38,419 nucleotides of DNA from Bacillota bacterium (GTDB lineage: Bacteria; Bacillota; Clostridia; Lachnospirales; Lachnospiraceae): assembly GCA_023412855.1 (NCBI GenBank), contig JAEZRJ010000052.1:1-38419 (forward strand), in the 5' to 3' direction. This document shows positions 1 through 7,717 of this stretch, piece by piece. Each line of letters opens with the position of its first letter. Positions within the stretch are counted from its first letter, which is position 1. A model generated the notes under the pieces. The model saw only the letters and a program-made list of their open reading frames with translations. It had not been told where the DNA came from and searched no databases. The translations under genes were made by a program, and so were the position numbers.

Positions 1-703
1 TGAATTCGCCGGTCTGTTTGTCTAACATAACCCAGTTGTCCTGCATTCCGCTTGCGAAACCGTCTGTACGTCCAACCTGAGCGGAAGCACCGATTGTTCC
101 CTGAAGAGTAACGATGTTGATTTCCTCGTCTCCTCTTCCCTGACCTTCTAAGTATGTTTTTAACCAAGCTGCTGCATCGGAGCCTTCTTTTATGAAGTTA
201 CCGCCTACCCAGCACTCATATAAGGAATCATCGGAAACGTCCATCATTCTGTCGGAAAGGATTACCGGAATGCCTGCTTCTTTAGCTTCTTCCAAAACGG
301 TTTCCCATCCGGTTTCAACTACGGGAGCTACTACGATATAATCAACTTCCTGCTGAATAAAGGAACGGATTGCCTTAATCTGGTTCTCTTGTTTCTGCTG
401 TGCATCGTCGAAAATCAACTGATATCCGTTTTCTTCCGTGAAGGTCGTCTTAAAGGATTCCGTGTTAGCTGTTCTCCAGTCGGATTCTGCACCAACCTGT
501 GCGTAACCTACAACGATCAAATCGTCGGAAGCTTCCTCTGCTGCCGGTTCTTCTGCTACTTCTTCTGCAGGAGCCTCTTCTTTAGCAGGTGCTGCTTCTT
601 CGGCTGCAGGTGCTGCTGCCGGTTCGGAAGTAGCGCTGCCGCAGCCTACCATAGTTGCTACCATTGCCGTTGCAAGAATAACGCTTAAAAGTTTCTTTTT
701 CAT
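1..703 (-). CDS. ytfQ: YtfQ-like sugar ABC transporter substrate-binding lipoprotein, partial (3' end outside window)
   Basis: Read on the minus strand from ATG at 703; the C-terminus lies beyond the left edge. The first residues form a lipoprotein signal peptide ending in VGCGS, followed by a long Ala/Glu/Pro-rich linker to hold the domain off the membrane. The mature part follows E. coli YtfQ closely from memory: VGYAQVGAESDWR, then QQKQENQIKAIRSF, APVVETGWE, and LQGTIGAS. YtfQ binds galactofuranose and related furanose sugars for an ABC importer (Peripla_BP_4 family). AGGAGGG sits 8 bases before the start. Upstream on the same strand are a chemoreceptor, response regulator and kinase, which suggests that the sugar bound here, or its transport, is sensed by that system. 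The exact ligand is inferred, not shown. Confidence 0.9.
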   Translation of the reverse strand, partial: MKKKLLSVILATAMVATMVGCGSATSEPAAAPAAEEAAPAKEEAPAEEVAEEPAAEEASDDLIVVGYAQVGAESDWRTANTESFKTTFTEENGYQLIFDDAQQKQENQIKAIRSFIQQEVDYIVVAPVVETGWETVLEEAKEAGIPVILSDRMMDVSDDSLYECWVGGNFIKEGSDAAAWLKTYLEGQGRGDEEINIVTLQGTIGASAQVGRTDGFASGMQDNWVMLDKQTGEF

Positions 704-741
704 TAAATACCCTCCTTATAGTGTTTTGGTACATCCGGCAT

Positions 742-798
742 GAGTGTTCTTTACTCATTTGAGTGTTTTCTACTCCTTTGAGTGTTTTCTACTCATTG
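742..798 (-). repeat. Three tandem 19-bp repeats, proximal array
   Basis: Three contiguous units at 742-760, 761-779 and 780-798 have an exact 19-bp period. On the plus strand each begins with GAGTG and contains ACTC about 11 bases later, so each unit is itself a small dyad (GAGT-N7-ACTC). Read on the minus strand each unit resembles AATGAGTAGAAAACAC (16 bases). The array starts 39 bp upstream of the ytfQ-like start codon. Direct repeats at about 20 bp are typical of AraC-type regulator sites, so the nearby YesN-type regulator is the obvious candidate binder (inference). Confidence 0.8.
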
Positions 799-902
799 TT
801 ACCGATGTGCCTCTCGTTTATATGTATTATTCTATCAATTTCTGTTTTTAATGAAAGGGAATATTTTATTTGGAAAGTGGTATTTTTTACTAATCTGTGA
901 AC

Positions 903-948
903 AAAAAATGAACTTTTTTAATTATTTTATGAAAAAAGTTCATTTTTT
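903..948. repeat. Perfect 17-bp inverted repeat with 12-bp spacer
   Basis: Arms at 903-919 and 932-948 are exact reverse complements (AAAAAATGAACTTTTTT and its partner). The core of each arm is GTTCAT/ATGAAC flanked by A and T runs. It could be a bidirectional weak terminator or a protein-binding site; its place between two repeat arrays favours a regulatory role. Fifteen bases of the right arm recur at 36145-36159, just upstream of the second chemoreceptor gene. Confidence 0.75.
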
Positions 949-973
949 TACGTTCTTTATTTTTTTTGTTCTC

Positions 974-1053
974 AATGAGTAAATGACACCCCTAATGAGC
1001 AAATGACACTTTTAATCAGTAAACGACACTCTTAATGAGCATAAGGCACTTAT
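974..1053 (+). repeat. Four tandem 20-bp repeats, distal array
   Basis: Units at 974-993, 994-1013, 1014-1033 and 1034-1053 have an exact 20-bp period. The consensus is AATGAGTAAATGACACT, with variants such as AATCAGTAAACGACACT. This matches the minus-strand reading of the 742-798 units at about 13 of 16 positions, so both arrays carry one motif in opposite orientation. The array begins just after the histidine-kinase stop codon. Confidence 0.8.
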
Positions 1054-1065
1054 AGCAAGATCCTC

Positions 1066-2538
1066 TCATATGGGTATTGTAACGCTTACTGCAGTCCCCT
1101 CTCCATACACACTGCGGAAGGTAAGGCCGTACTCCTTGCCATAGTTCAGACGGATTCTCTCATTTACATTAGCCAGCCCGAAGCCCGCGGTATCCTCGCT
1201 GTCACTTTGCTCCTTCTCTATGGTCTCATAAAGCATATGGAGCTGCTCAGGCATCATTCCTATGCCGTCATCCTTCACGGTAAACATCAGAAGATTATTC
1301 TTAATTTTTCCCTGAACCTCGATCTTTCCCTTACCTCTCTTATTCTTAATTCCATGATAAAGAGCATTCTCCACCAAGGGCTGCAAGGTAAGCTTCAAAA
1401 TCGGATATTCACTCATGCTGTCGGGAATATTGATTTCATAATCCATAATATCCCGATACCTGAACTTTTGTATTTCCAGATAGCTGTTTATATGGGATAC
1501 CTCTTCACGAACCGTTATATAATCCCGGCCTTTGCTGAGCGTCGTCCTAAAAAAGCCTGACAAGGAAGAAACGAGGGAAACCACTTCCTCCTTCTTTCCC
1601 GCTTCTGCCATCCATATAATAGTATCCAAGGTGTTGTATAAAAAATGGGGATTGATCTGCGCCTGCAAAAGCTTCAGCTCCGCATCCCGAAGGTTCAGCT
1701 GCTCCTGCTTGATCCGTTCCACAAGCTCCCCCATATCCGCAATCATCTTATTGAAGCTTTCCGCCAGAATTGCCGTCTCATCCGAAGAATTCACCTCTAC
1801 CCTCACATCGAAGTTGCCCAGGGCGACCTCCTCGGTGGTTTTGCACATACCCACAATCGGCTTTACCACGCTTCTGGAAATAGCAAAGCCGGCCATTACC
1901 GCGCCTGCGATGACTACTATCAGACAGATAACGCTGATTTCTACCGCATCCTGTTCCTTCTGCTCCAGTTCATATCTTACGGATTCCAGATGGTCTGTTT
2001 CGTAATGGATGTATTCCTGAATCCCCTCCTGCAGAACCTCTGTCAATATTCTGATATTGTTATCGAGGCGCACCAGATTCTCTTCATAATGTCCGCTTTC
2101 GCCCGCATCCGCTGAGATTTCCTGCATGCGCTTCTCCAAAGTGTCGAAGGTCTTAAGAAGCCTCTTTACCCTCCTCTCATTACCCGGTGCCAATGTGGAC
2201 TTCTGCAGTTTGGTAAAGTCCTTTCTCGCCTCATCCAGTACCTCATAGGGATTACGTATGTCCTTTTTCTCCTGAATATTTTCAGGGACTGCCGAACCTA
2301 TGGCAATCTGATACATTCCGGCATCAATTTCCTTTTTAAAGTCGATGTTGTAGCTGTTTGCCAAAGACACGTTTCTTACGATTTGATTATAAGAGTTACA
2401 GTAGTTTATCATAGATGCCAGCAAATAAATCACAAGAATGATAAAGGGAACCATAATGACTGCAATCATCACGTTCAGTTTTCTGTTAAGCTTCCCATTT
2501 AACTGAAATGCCTTCATTAACCTCAATAACTTCTTCAT
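1066..2538 (-). CDS. Sensor histidine kinase, LytS/YesM type
   Basis: This 490-residue membrane kinase has a first TM at about 22-46, an extracytoplasmic, mostly helical sensor region (47-198), a second TM (199-222), HAMP (about 222-275), a His_kinase domain with QINPHFLYN (phospho-acceptor His298) and a HATPase domain with an N-box QPLVENALYHG near 386, DDGIGM near 423 and GFGLANV near 452. It should autophosphorylate and pass phosphate to the adjacent response regulator. Its ATG overlaps that regulator's stop codon by 4 bp, with GGAGG just upstream, so translation is coupled. Kinases of this family commonly sense sugars or sugar-loaded binding proteins; the ligand cannot be read from sequence. 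Confidence 0.93.
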   Translation of the reverse strand: MKKLLRLMKAFQLNGKLNRKLNVMIAVIMVPFIILVIYLLASMINYCNSYNQIVRNVSLANSYNIDFKKEIDAGMYQIAIGSAVPENIQEKKDIRNPYEVLDEARKDFTKLQKSTLAPGNERRVKRLLKTFDTLEKRMQEISADAGESGHYEENLVRLDNNIRILTEVLQEGIQEYIHYETDHLESVRYELEQKEQDAVEISVICLIVVIAGAVMAGFAISRSVVKPIVGMCKTTEEVALGNFDVRVEVNSSDETAILAESFNKMIADMGELVERIKQEQLNLRDAELKLLQAQINPHFLYNTLDTIIWMAEAGKKEEVVSLVSSLSGFFRTTLSKGRDYITVREEVSHINSYLEIQKFRYRDIMDYEINIPDSMSEYPILKLTLQPLVENALYHGIKNKRGKGKIEVQGKIKNNLLMFTVKDDGIGMMPEQLHMLYETIEKEQSDSEDTAGFGLANVNERIRLNYGKEYGLTFRSVYGEGTAVSVTIPI

Positions 2539-4205
2539 GCGTCCTCCATGCCTGTATTATCGGCATTGCCTGCCTTACCTCTCATACGGTATTCCTTCGG
2601 CGTACAATTCTGTGTTTTCTTAAAAAGATAACTGAAATAATGAGGATCCTTATACCCTACCGCATAGCCGATTTCCGAGCTTTTCAAGCTGGAGCACATA
2701 AGAAGCTGCTTCGCTTTGTCCATGCGAAGCGCCGTCAGATATTCGATGAAGGTCTGTCCCTCTTCTCCGCTGAATATGCTGCTGAAATGGCTGGCGCTGA
2801 TGTTCACATGGGTAGCCACACTGTTAAGGGAGATATCCTCAGAATCAAAATTATGCTCGATATACGCCTTGGCATCGTCGATGAGACTGCCATATTTCTT
2901 CACGGATATCCGATCTCTCAGGTTCATGGCCGCCCTTATCATATTCTTTAAGTATTCCTTCGTCTTCTCTACAGAAGGGAACACCTCCGAAATTGCCTTG
3001 AAATCTCCGAATACAGCTATAATATTATCGGCGTCATACCCCAGTTCCTCCACGAAAGCCACCGTTCCGAAGTACATGTCAGTGGTTATATATTGGCGAA
3101 ACAGTATGGATTCCACGTTGCCGCTTCCCAAACTGGAAAAATAGTCCTCGATGAAGTGAGAAACTTCTTCCAAAAGTCCTTTGGTAAGAAAGTTCTTTAT
3201 GATTTTCCGATCGATCTTACCGAAGTCCAGCTCCTTCAAATCGATGTCCGCATCATCGCTTCCTCCGATTCCCACGTGCATTTCGTCCATATGTTCCGCA
3301 TATACGATACGGTTGGAGGAAATCAGATAGCGGTAAGAAAAGGCTTTGCTTGCGCTTTCATAGGATTCATGCACCTCTCTGAGTCTGTTGACCACATTAC
3401 CCACCCCGATGAAATACTGAAGCTCTCCGGACTTCGAGGCGATGCCTGTCAGCTCTTTTATAAAATCATCCCTTTTCTGCTCCATCCTCTTTTGGTTCTC
3501 ATCCAGAAGCAGGAACTCCACGCCGTCTATCCCTCTGTTGAACATGTAAATGTTCTCCGTCTGCTCCGCCAGCTCCATAACGGTGTCCCAAGCTGCCGGA
3601 AGCTCCTTGGAGCACGTACCGTCAATATCTTCCGATTGACGCATCATGAAAAGCACCACGTCATAAACTCCTGCTGCCAAGTGTATATTCAGCTTTTTAC
3701 CCTTTTCCAGAAGCTCCGTCATCGGAATTCTTCCAGACAGAATTTCATGCAGGAATTTCTCCTTTTCATGCAGCTCCATTTCCTTCATTTCCTTTTTGAA
3801 CTGCTCCAAATACTTTTTCTTCTCGTTCTCCTTCTCGATGCGGCCGCCGATTTCTTTCACCGCTTCTAAAAGCTTCGCCGAGGAAACCGGTTTTACTAAA
3901 TATTCCGTAACTCCTATTCTTATGGCCTCTTTCGCGTATTCGAATTCGTCGTAACCGCTCAAGATGATTATACTCACGTCCGGAAGGTCCTTCTTTACCA
4001 GACGGCTTAGTTCCAATCCGTCCATAAAGGGCATCTTAATATCCGTAATGATAATATCCGGACAAAGCTTCCTGATCATCGGGTATGCCAGCTCTCCATC
4101 GCTGGCCTCCCCCACGAAATCGAAGCCTTCCTCCTCCCAGGGGATATTGTTCTTGATCCCCTCTCTCATTACGATTTCATCCTCCACAAGAAAAACCTTT
4201 AACAT
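2535..4205 (-). CDS. YesN-type response regulator with AraC-family DNA-binding domain
   Basis: The protein has 556 residues. The N-terminal receiver domain (about 1-120) shows VEDE for the acidic pocket, Asp55 in ITDIKMPFMDG as phosphorylation site and Lys105 in YLVKP. A long middle region (about 125-440) has heptad-like charged helices near its start. The C-terminus (about 448-545) is an AraC/XylS double helix-turn-helix ending GYKDPHYFSYLFKK and TPKEYR. It lies between the chemoreceptor and kinase genes and has an AGGAG site in the 17-bp gap after the chemoreceptor stop. It probably activates the sugar transporter genes downstream; the tandem repeats at 742-798 and 974-1053 are the natural candidate sites. 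Confidence 0.93.
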   Translation of the reverse strand: MLKVFLVEDEIVMREGIKNNIPWEEEGFDFVGEASDGELAYPMIRKLCPDIIITDIKMPFMDGLELSRLVKKDLPDVSIIILSGYDEFEYAKEAIRIGVTEYLVKPVSSAKLLEAVKEIGGRIEKENEKKKYLEQFKKEMKEMELHEKEKFLHEILSGRIPMTELLEKGKKLNIHLAAGVYDVVLFMMRQSEDIDGTCSKELPAAWDTVMELAEQTENIYMFNRGIDGVEFLLLDENQKRMEQKRDDFIKELTGIASKSGELQYFIGVGNVVNRLREVHESYESASKAFSYRYLISSNRIVYAEHMDEMHVGIGGSDDADIDLKELDFGKIDRKIIKNFLTKGLLEEVSHFIEDYFSSLGSGNVESILFRQYITTDMYFGTVAFVEELGYDADNIIAVFGDFKAISEVFPSVEKTKEYLKNMIRAAMNLRDRISVKKYGSLIDDAKAYIEHNFDSEDISLNSVATHVNISASHFSSIFSGEEGQTFIEYLTALRMDKAKQLLMCSSLKSSEIGYAVGYKDPHYFSYLFKKTQNCTPKEYRMRGKAGNADNTGMEDA

Positions 4206-4222
4206 GCTTCAAGCTCCTATCT

Positions 4223-5950
4223 CTATTCAATCTTTTTTCTGTCAAATACCTTTATTTCTCTTTCCAGTATGCTGACGGCATTGACCATTCCTTCAAGGGC
4301 ACGGTCAATTTCCTTCATTCCGTCCGCTACTCCCAGCGTATTATATACTACGTTATTTATTCCTTCTGCGCTTTCGTTTACCGTCAGAGTGATGCCCTCG
4401 TTGGTTTCCGCAACCCTCTCCATAGCCTGTTTGAGCACATCCGAAGCCTGTTCTATATTTTCCATAATTTCATGAAGGGTCGCCGCATCGGTGAAGTATT
4501 GCTCTCCCGTGTGCTCCAGCACCTCATAGTCCTCCATTACTTTGCCACTGACAAACTGAAGCAGTTTAGAAGCTTCCTGTGAAAGCCGCGCCACGCTCGT
4601 TACCACCTTTTCACTGATGTTCTGTATTTTGTTCGCCGTCTGCTTGGAATTATCAGCCAACATCCTTATTTCTTCCGCCACTACCGCAAAACCCTTGCCG
4701 GCTTCTCCCGCCCTCGCGGCCTCGATGGAGGCATTCAATGCCAGAAGATTGGTCTGACTGGCTACGCCCAAAATATCCCCGGTCAACTCCGCGATCTTCC
4801 CTATCTGCTTGGTATCGTCTATGGAATCGTTCACCGCACTGCCTATCTGGGCGAGAATGTTCTTCGCCTCTTCCTTGCTCTCTATCGCCTTGTCCTGAAG
4901 ACCTTTGGCACGCTGCCTGATTTCTCCTGCGTAGCCGGTACCTTCCTTCGCCTGATTTGCCATTGCTTCCGCAGACAAGCGCACCTTCCTGGTCTCTTCT
5001 CCGACCATCGCTACGTTGTCCGTAACACATTTCATCCCCGCCGCCAGTTCCTCTGTCGTCGCCGAGGTGTTCTGTGCGCTGAAGTTTGTTGTATCGATAT
5101 TCTCACGTACTTTCTCCTGTGCCTCTCCCATCTGTTCGCAGGAATCTATCATATTGCCAATCATGCTCTCAAGAATTCCGAGGAAACGATTAATGCCCTT
5201 AGCCAGCACGCCGATTTCATCCTTGGACTTCTCCGATACGCGCAGGCTCAAATCTCCCCGTTCGTCCTCGATGCTCTTTATGATCCGGTTCAGCTCTCCG
5301 GTCGTTCGCTTGACCGGCGTAATAATCGTCCATTTGGCGATGAGATAAGCTATAATAACAGCAAATATCACGATACTCACGGACAGAGTGCTGACGAGAG
5401 GTACTTGCTCCGTATAGGCGTACACGCTCTGCTTTCCTGCCTCCATTTTCTCTAAGGAGAGGCTTTGGAGCTGACCCAGGCAAGTCTCCATCTGACTTTC
5501 ATAATTGGTAATATTACTGAACATCAAGGTTTGAGCTTTGGATTTATCTCCGCTCTTGCTGACCTCCAGAATATTGTCGAGATCCGTCAGATAGATCGTA
5601 TAGGTTGCCATAAGCTCATCGTAAATTTCCTGCTTTTCTCCGTTCAGCCTCGTCGCATAAGACGCCAAAAGAGCATCCACATTCTTGCGCTTCACCTTGA
5701 TCTCATTTTCCGCAAGGGCCGTCTTCGTTTCCTTGGCGGTCATAACATGCTTCAGCACGGACTTGTGTATGATTTCGAAATCCGCCGCAATTTCAGAGAC
5801 TTCCCTGTAGTCCTGCAATTCTCCCGAGAGGATACGCTCTGATACCACCCGTATTCCATTTATATTATTAACCAGTATTCCCATTCCTGCAAGTCCAATT
5901 GCCGCCACTATCATAATAACTGCCATAAATTTTGTACTTATCTTTTTCAT
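4223..5950 (-). CDS. Methyl-accepting chemotaxis protein with four-helix-bundle sensor
   Basis: The protein has 575 residues: TM1 at about 8-29, a 150-residue helical periplasmic-type sensor (4HB_MCP-like), TM2 at about 184-207, HAMP (208-260) and a cytoplasmic signalling coiled coil. The conserved hairpin tip that contacts CheA/CheW is at about 398-432 and includes GKGFAVVAEEIRMLAD. No CheR-binding pentapeptide is evident at the C-terminus, which ends in FDRKKIE. It is the first gene of a block with a two-component system and a sugar-binding protein, which suggests taxis towards the same sugar. The start is supported by GGAAGGG upstream and an extended -10 element at 6019-6027. Confidence 0.93.
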   Translation of the reverse strand: MKKISTKFMAVIMIVAAIGLAGMGILVNNINGIRVVSERILSGELQDYREVSEIAADFEIIHKSVLKHVMTAKETKTALAENEIKVKRKNVDALLASYATRLNGEKQEIYDELMATYTIYLTDLDNILEVSKSGDKSKAQTLMFSNITNYESQMETCLGQLQSLSLEKMEAGKQSVYAYTEQVPLVSTLSVSIVIFAVIIAYLIAKWTIITPVKRTTGELNRIIKSIEDERGDLSLRVSEKSKDEIGVLAKGINRFLGILESMIGNMIDSCEQMGEAQEKVRENIDTTNFSAQNTSATTEELAAGMKCVTDNVAMVGEETRKVRLSAEAMANQAKEGTGYAGEIRQRAKGLQDKAIESKEEAKNILAQIGSAVNDSIDDTKQIGKIAELTGDILGVASQTNLLALNASIEAARAGEAGKGFAVVAEEIRMLADNSKQTANKIQNISEKVVTSVARLSQEASKLLQFVSGKVMEDYEVLEHTGEQYFTDAATLHEIMENIEQASDVLKQAMERVAETNEGITLTVNESAEGINNVVYNTLGVADGMKEIDRALEGMVNAVSILEREIKVFDRKKIE

Positions 5951-6018
5951 AAAATAACCCTTCCCTTCTGCATAAGATGCAAATTTTCGTTTTTTGCCGA
6001 ATAAATACCCACAATAAA

Positions 6019-6027
6019 ATTATATCA
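6019..6027 (-). promoter_or_regulatory. Extended -10 promoter element for the chemoreceptor operon
   Basis: The minus strand reads TGATATAAT, a perfect extended -10 (TG-N-TATAAT), about 70 bp upstream of the chemoreceptor ATG. No good -35 hexamer lies 16-18 bp further up, which is usual for extended -10 promoters. No sigma-D motility promoter was recognised here. Confidence 0.6.
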
Positions 6028-6081
6028 AATGTTTGTCGAAATGCAGGGTACTTTTTTAGGTAAAAGGTTGATTTTTTTGAG

Positions 6082-6112
6082 AAAAACGGCAGGTAACAAA
6101 CCGTCACCTGCC
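6082..6112 (-). terminator. Rho-independent terminator after araR
   Basis: On the minus strand, GGCAGGT and ACCTGCC (arms at 6106-6112 and 6088-6094) form a stem, possibly lengthened by an inner AC/GT pair, followed by GTTTTTC. It begins 30 bp after the araR stop codon and separates araR from the chemoreceptor operon. Confidence 0.8.
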
Positions 6113-6141
6113 CCAAGGATTTTTACACTATTCTTAAAATT

Positions 6142-7224
6142 TCAAATCAATCTCTTTACCGAATCCCGACACACAATTTCCGCATCAAATTCGTATGTAC
6201 CGTTGTAGGAGGGATTCTCTATCATCCGCAGCAGATTATTGGCCGCTTTTTCTCCTAACTTATCCATGGGATGAGGAACCGAAGTAAGAGCCACGTCTCC
6301 CAAAACGGCCAGCTCCGAATCGTCGATACTCACTACGGAAATATCTCCCGGAACCTTCTTACCTGCATCTGCCAGCATCCCCAGCAGCTCGAAGGCTACC
6401 TGATCATTATAACAGACAACCGCACTGCAATCGCCCAGGCGCTCCAGAATGGTTCCTTTCTTCTTCTCCAGATGCTTGATATCCTCCGTATCTATCCAGA
6501 CGACACGAGCATCTTCCACTGCCATACCCGCACTTTGCGTAGCCTCCAGATAGCCGGCATAACGCATGTGTCCCTGCCCGTCATCCAGCTTGAAGATGCC
6601 TCCGATCTTCCGGTGCCCCATTTCAAGCAGATACTCCGTGACCTTCCGTCCTGCCATTTTATCATTGAGCGAAACGTGAGGAATGGAGAGCAATGGATAA
6701 TAGCTGTTTATGAAAATTATGGGAATACCCCGTTTCTGCAGCTCCTCATATAGGTATAAGCTGGAATTAGGAATGCCGCTTTTGGTAGTCTCCATAATGA
6801 CACCGGCTACTTCGTCCCGGCTTAGGATATCCTCCAAAATGGTCTTCTCTCTGCTGTTCTGGTTGTTGGTAAAGGCTATCTGGACAGAATAACCGTTTTC
6901 AAACAGCACGTTCTCTATTCCTTGTATCGTCTTGGGAAAAATATATCCGTCCACATAGGTCGTTACCACGGAGATTCGCGTCCGGTTTTCCAGATTTGCC
7001 TGCCTTTTATCGTTAATATACGTTCCGCTGCCTTGTATTCTGATGAGAACGCCCTCACCCTCCAAGACACCGATTGCATGGCGTACTGTCTGCCTGCTGA
7101 CATGGAACATATCCTTCAGTTCGTTCTCCGAGTACATTTTCTGCCCCGGAAGAAAGGTTTTGGCCGCAATCTGTTCTTTTATCCAGTTTACAAGCTCCAT
7201 ATACTTTGATTGACTTTTTCCCAC
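6142..7224 (-). CDS. araR: Arabinose-responsive transcriptional repressor AraR (GntR helix-turn-helix with LacI-type sensor domain)
   Basis: The protein has 360 residues. Residues 1-70 are a GntR winged helix (SENELKDMFHVSRQTVRHAI, then IQGSGTYI); residues 80-355 are a periplasmic-binding-protein-like sensor of the LacI/GalR type (NSYYPLLSIPHVSLND, GHRKIGGIF, VVCYNDQVAF, ISVVSIDDSELA). This chimera and this length are characteristic of AraR in Firmicutes. The ara catabolic genes at 27770-31662 support the assignment. The start is GTG at 7224, preceded by GGAAAG; KY at residues 7-8 fits the usual GntR N-terminus and argues against the internal ATG at residue 9. It is a single gene with its own terminator, separated from the ara operon by about 20 kb. 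Confidence 0.88.
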   Translation of the reverse strand: MGKSQSKYMELVNWIKEQIAAKTFLPGQKMYSENELKDMFHVSRQTVRHAIGVLEGEGVLIRIQGSGTYINDKRQANLENRTRISVVTTYVDGYIFPKTIQGIENVLFENGYSVQIAFTNNQNSREKTILEDILSRDEVAGVIMETTKSGIPNSSLYLYEELQKRGIPIIFINSYYPLLSIPHVSLNDKMAGRKVTEYLLEMGHRKIGGIFKLDDGQGHMRYAGYLEATQSAGMAVEDARVVWIDTEDIKHLEKKKGTILERLGDCSAVVCYNDQVAFELLGMLADAGKKVPGDISVVSIDDSELAVLGDVALTSVPHPMDKLGEKAANNLLRMIENPSYNGTYEFDAEIVCRDSVKRLI

Positions 7225-7274
7225 GGTCTTTCCGAACGGCGCGCTACGCCATCCGCCTCCTTATATTAGTCTTA

Positions 7275-7303
7275 TTTATCATCCCTTTTTCTCTTGGGAA
7301 CAA
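7275..7303 (-). promoter_or_regulatory. Probable araR promoter
   Basis: The minus strand reads TTGTTC (7303-7298), a 17-bp spacer, then GATAAA (7280-7275). The -35 hexamer coincides with the GAACAA that begins each 115-bp repeat unit, so the last repeat copy appears to supply it. Only four of six bases match at each hexamer. Confidence 0.45.
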
Positions 7304-7642
7304 ATGTGTGCTTCGCACACTATCGCGACCAAATACTTTGCCAGCACAGCTTTTGTTTCGCGCCCGTAGCTGCGCATCTATCTTTCTTTAATAGGAGCAC
7401 TTTCCTATTAATGAACAAAAGTGTGCTTCGCACACTCCGGCGACCAAATACTTTGCCAGCACAGCTTTTATTTCGCGCGCGTAGCTGCGCATCTATCTTT
7501 CTTTAATAGGAGCACTTTCCTATTAATGAACAAAAGTGTGCTTCGCACACTCCGGCGACCAAATACTTTGCCAGCACAGCTTTTGTTTCGCGCGCGTAGC
7601 TGCGCATCTATCTTTCTTTAATAGGAGCACTTTCCTATTAAA
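7298..7642. repeat. Three tandem copies of a 115-bp hairpin-rich repeat
   Basis: Units begin at 7298, 7413 and 7528 with an exact 115-bp period; copies differ at only a few positions (for example ATCGC versus CCGGC after the first hairpin, CGCCCG versus CGCGCG, TTTTG versus TTTTA). Each unit holds two perfect inverted repeats: GTGTGC-TTC-GCACAC (7306, 7421, 7536) and AATAGGA-GCACTT-TCCTATT (7505-7524 in the second copy), with a GC-rich CGCGCGCG-like core between. Since 115 is not a multiple of three, it is not a coding repeat. It resembles a REP/BIME-like or small structured-RNA element. Confidence 0.9.
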
Positions 7643-7717
7643 GAAAATATCTACGGCAACAGCTCCAAGAAGCACCGCTGATGCAGCCGGAGGTTTTTTT
7701 AATTTGTATATATACAA

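Larger units (their letters stand above)
704..1065. promoter_or_regulatory. Complex regulatory region between histidine kinase and ytfQ-like gene
   Basis: This 362-bp gap has no credible gene; a 66-codon plus-strand frame (782-982) is low-complexity and Phe-rich. It contains two arrays of a related motif in opposite orientations (742-798 and 974-1053) and a perfect 17-bp inverted repeat between them (903-948). A weak minus-strand promoter is possible around 815-845 (TAGAAT as -10, CTTTCA as -35, 17 bp apart), as expected for an activator-dependent promoter. With that promoter, the proximal array would be in the leader of the lipoprotein mRNA and the distal array upstream of the promoter. Confidence 0.6.
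7225..7717. other. Gene-free region dominated by a tandem repeat; araR leader
   Basis: The 493-bp stretch consists mainly of three 115-bp repeats (7298-7642) plus the araR promoter and leader. Open frames on either strand (for example 7294-7506 and 7536-7958 plus) only read through the repeats and have no ribosome binding site or recognisable protein. On the minus strand the repeats lie downstream of the 122-residue membrane protein gene and upstream of araR. Confidence 0.8.

Noticed and set aside
782..982. 66-codon plus-strand open frame
   Set aside because: Low-complexity, Phe-rich translation through an AT-rich control region, with no ribosome binding site.
742..1053. CRISPR-like array
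   Set aside because: Units are contiguous at 19-20 bp with no unique spacers, and there are no cas genes nearby.
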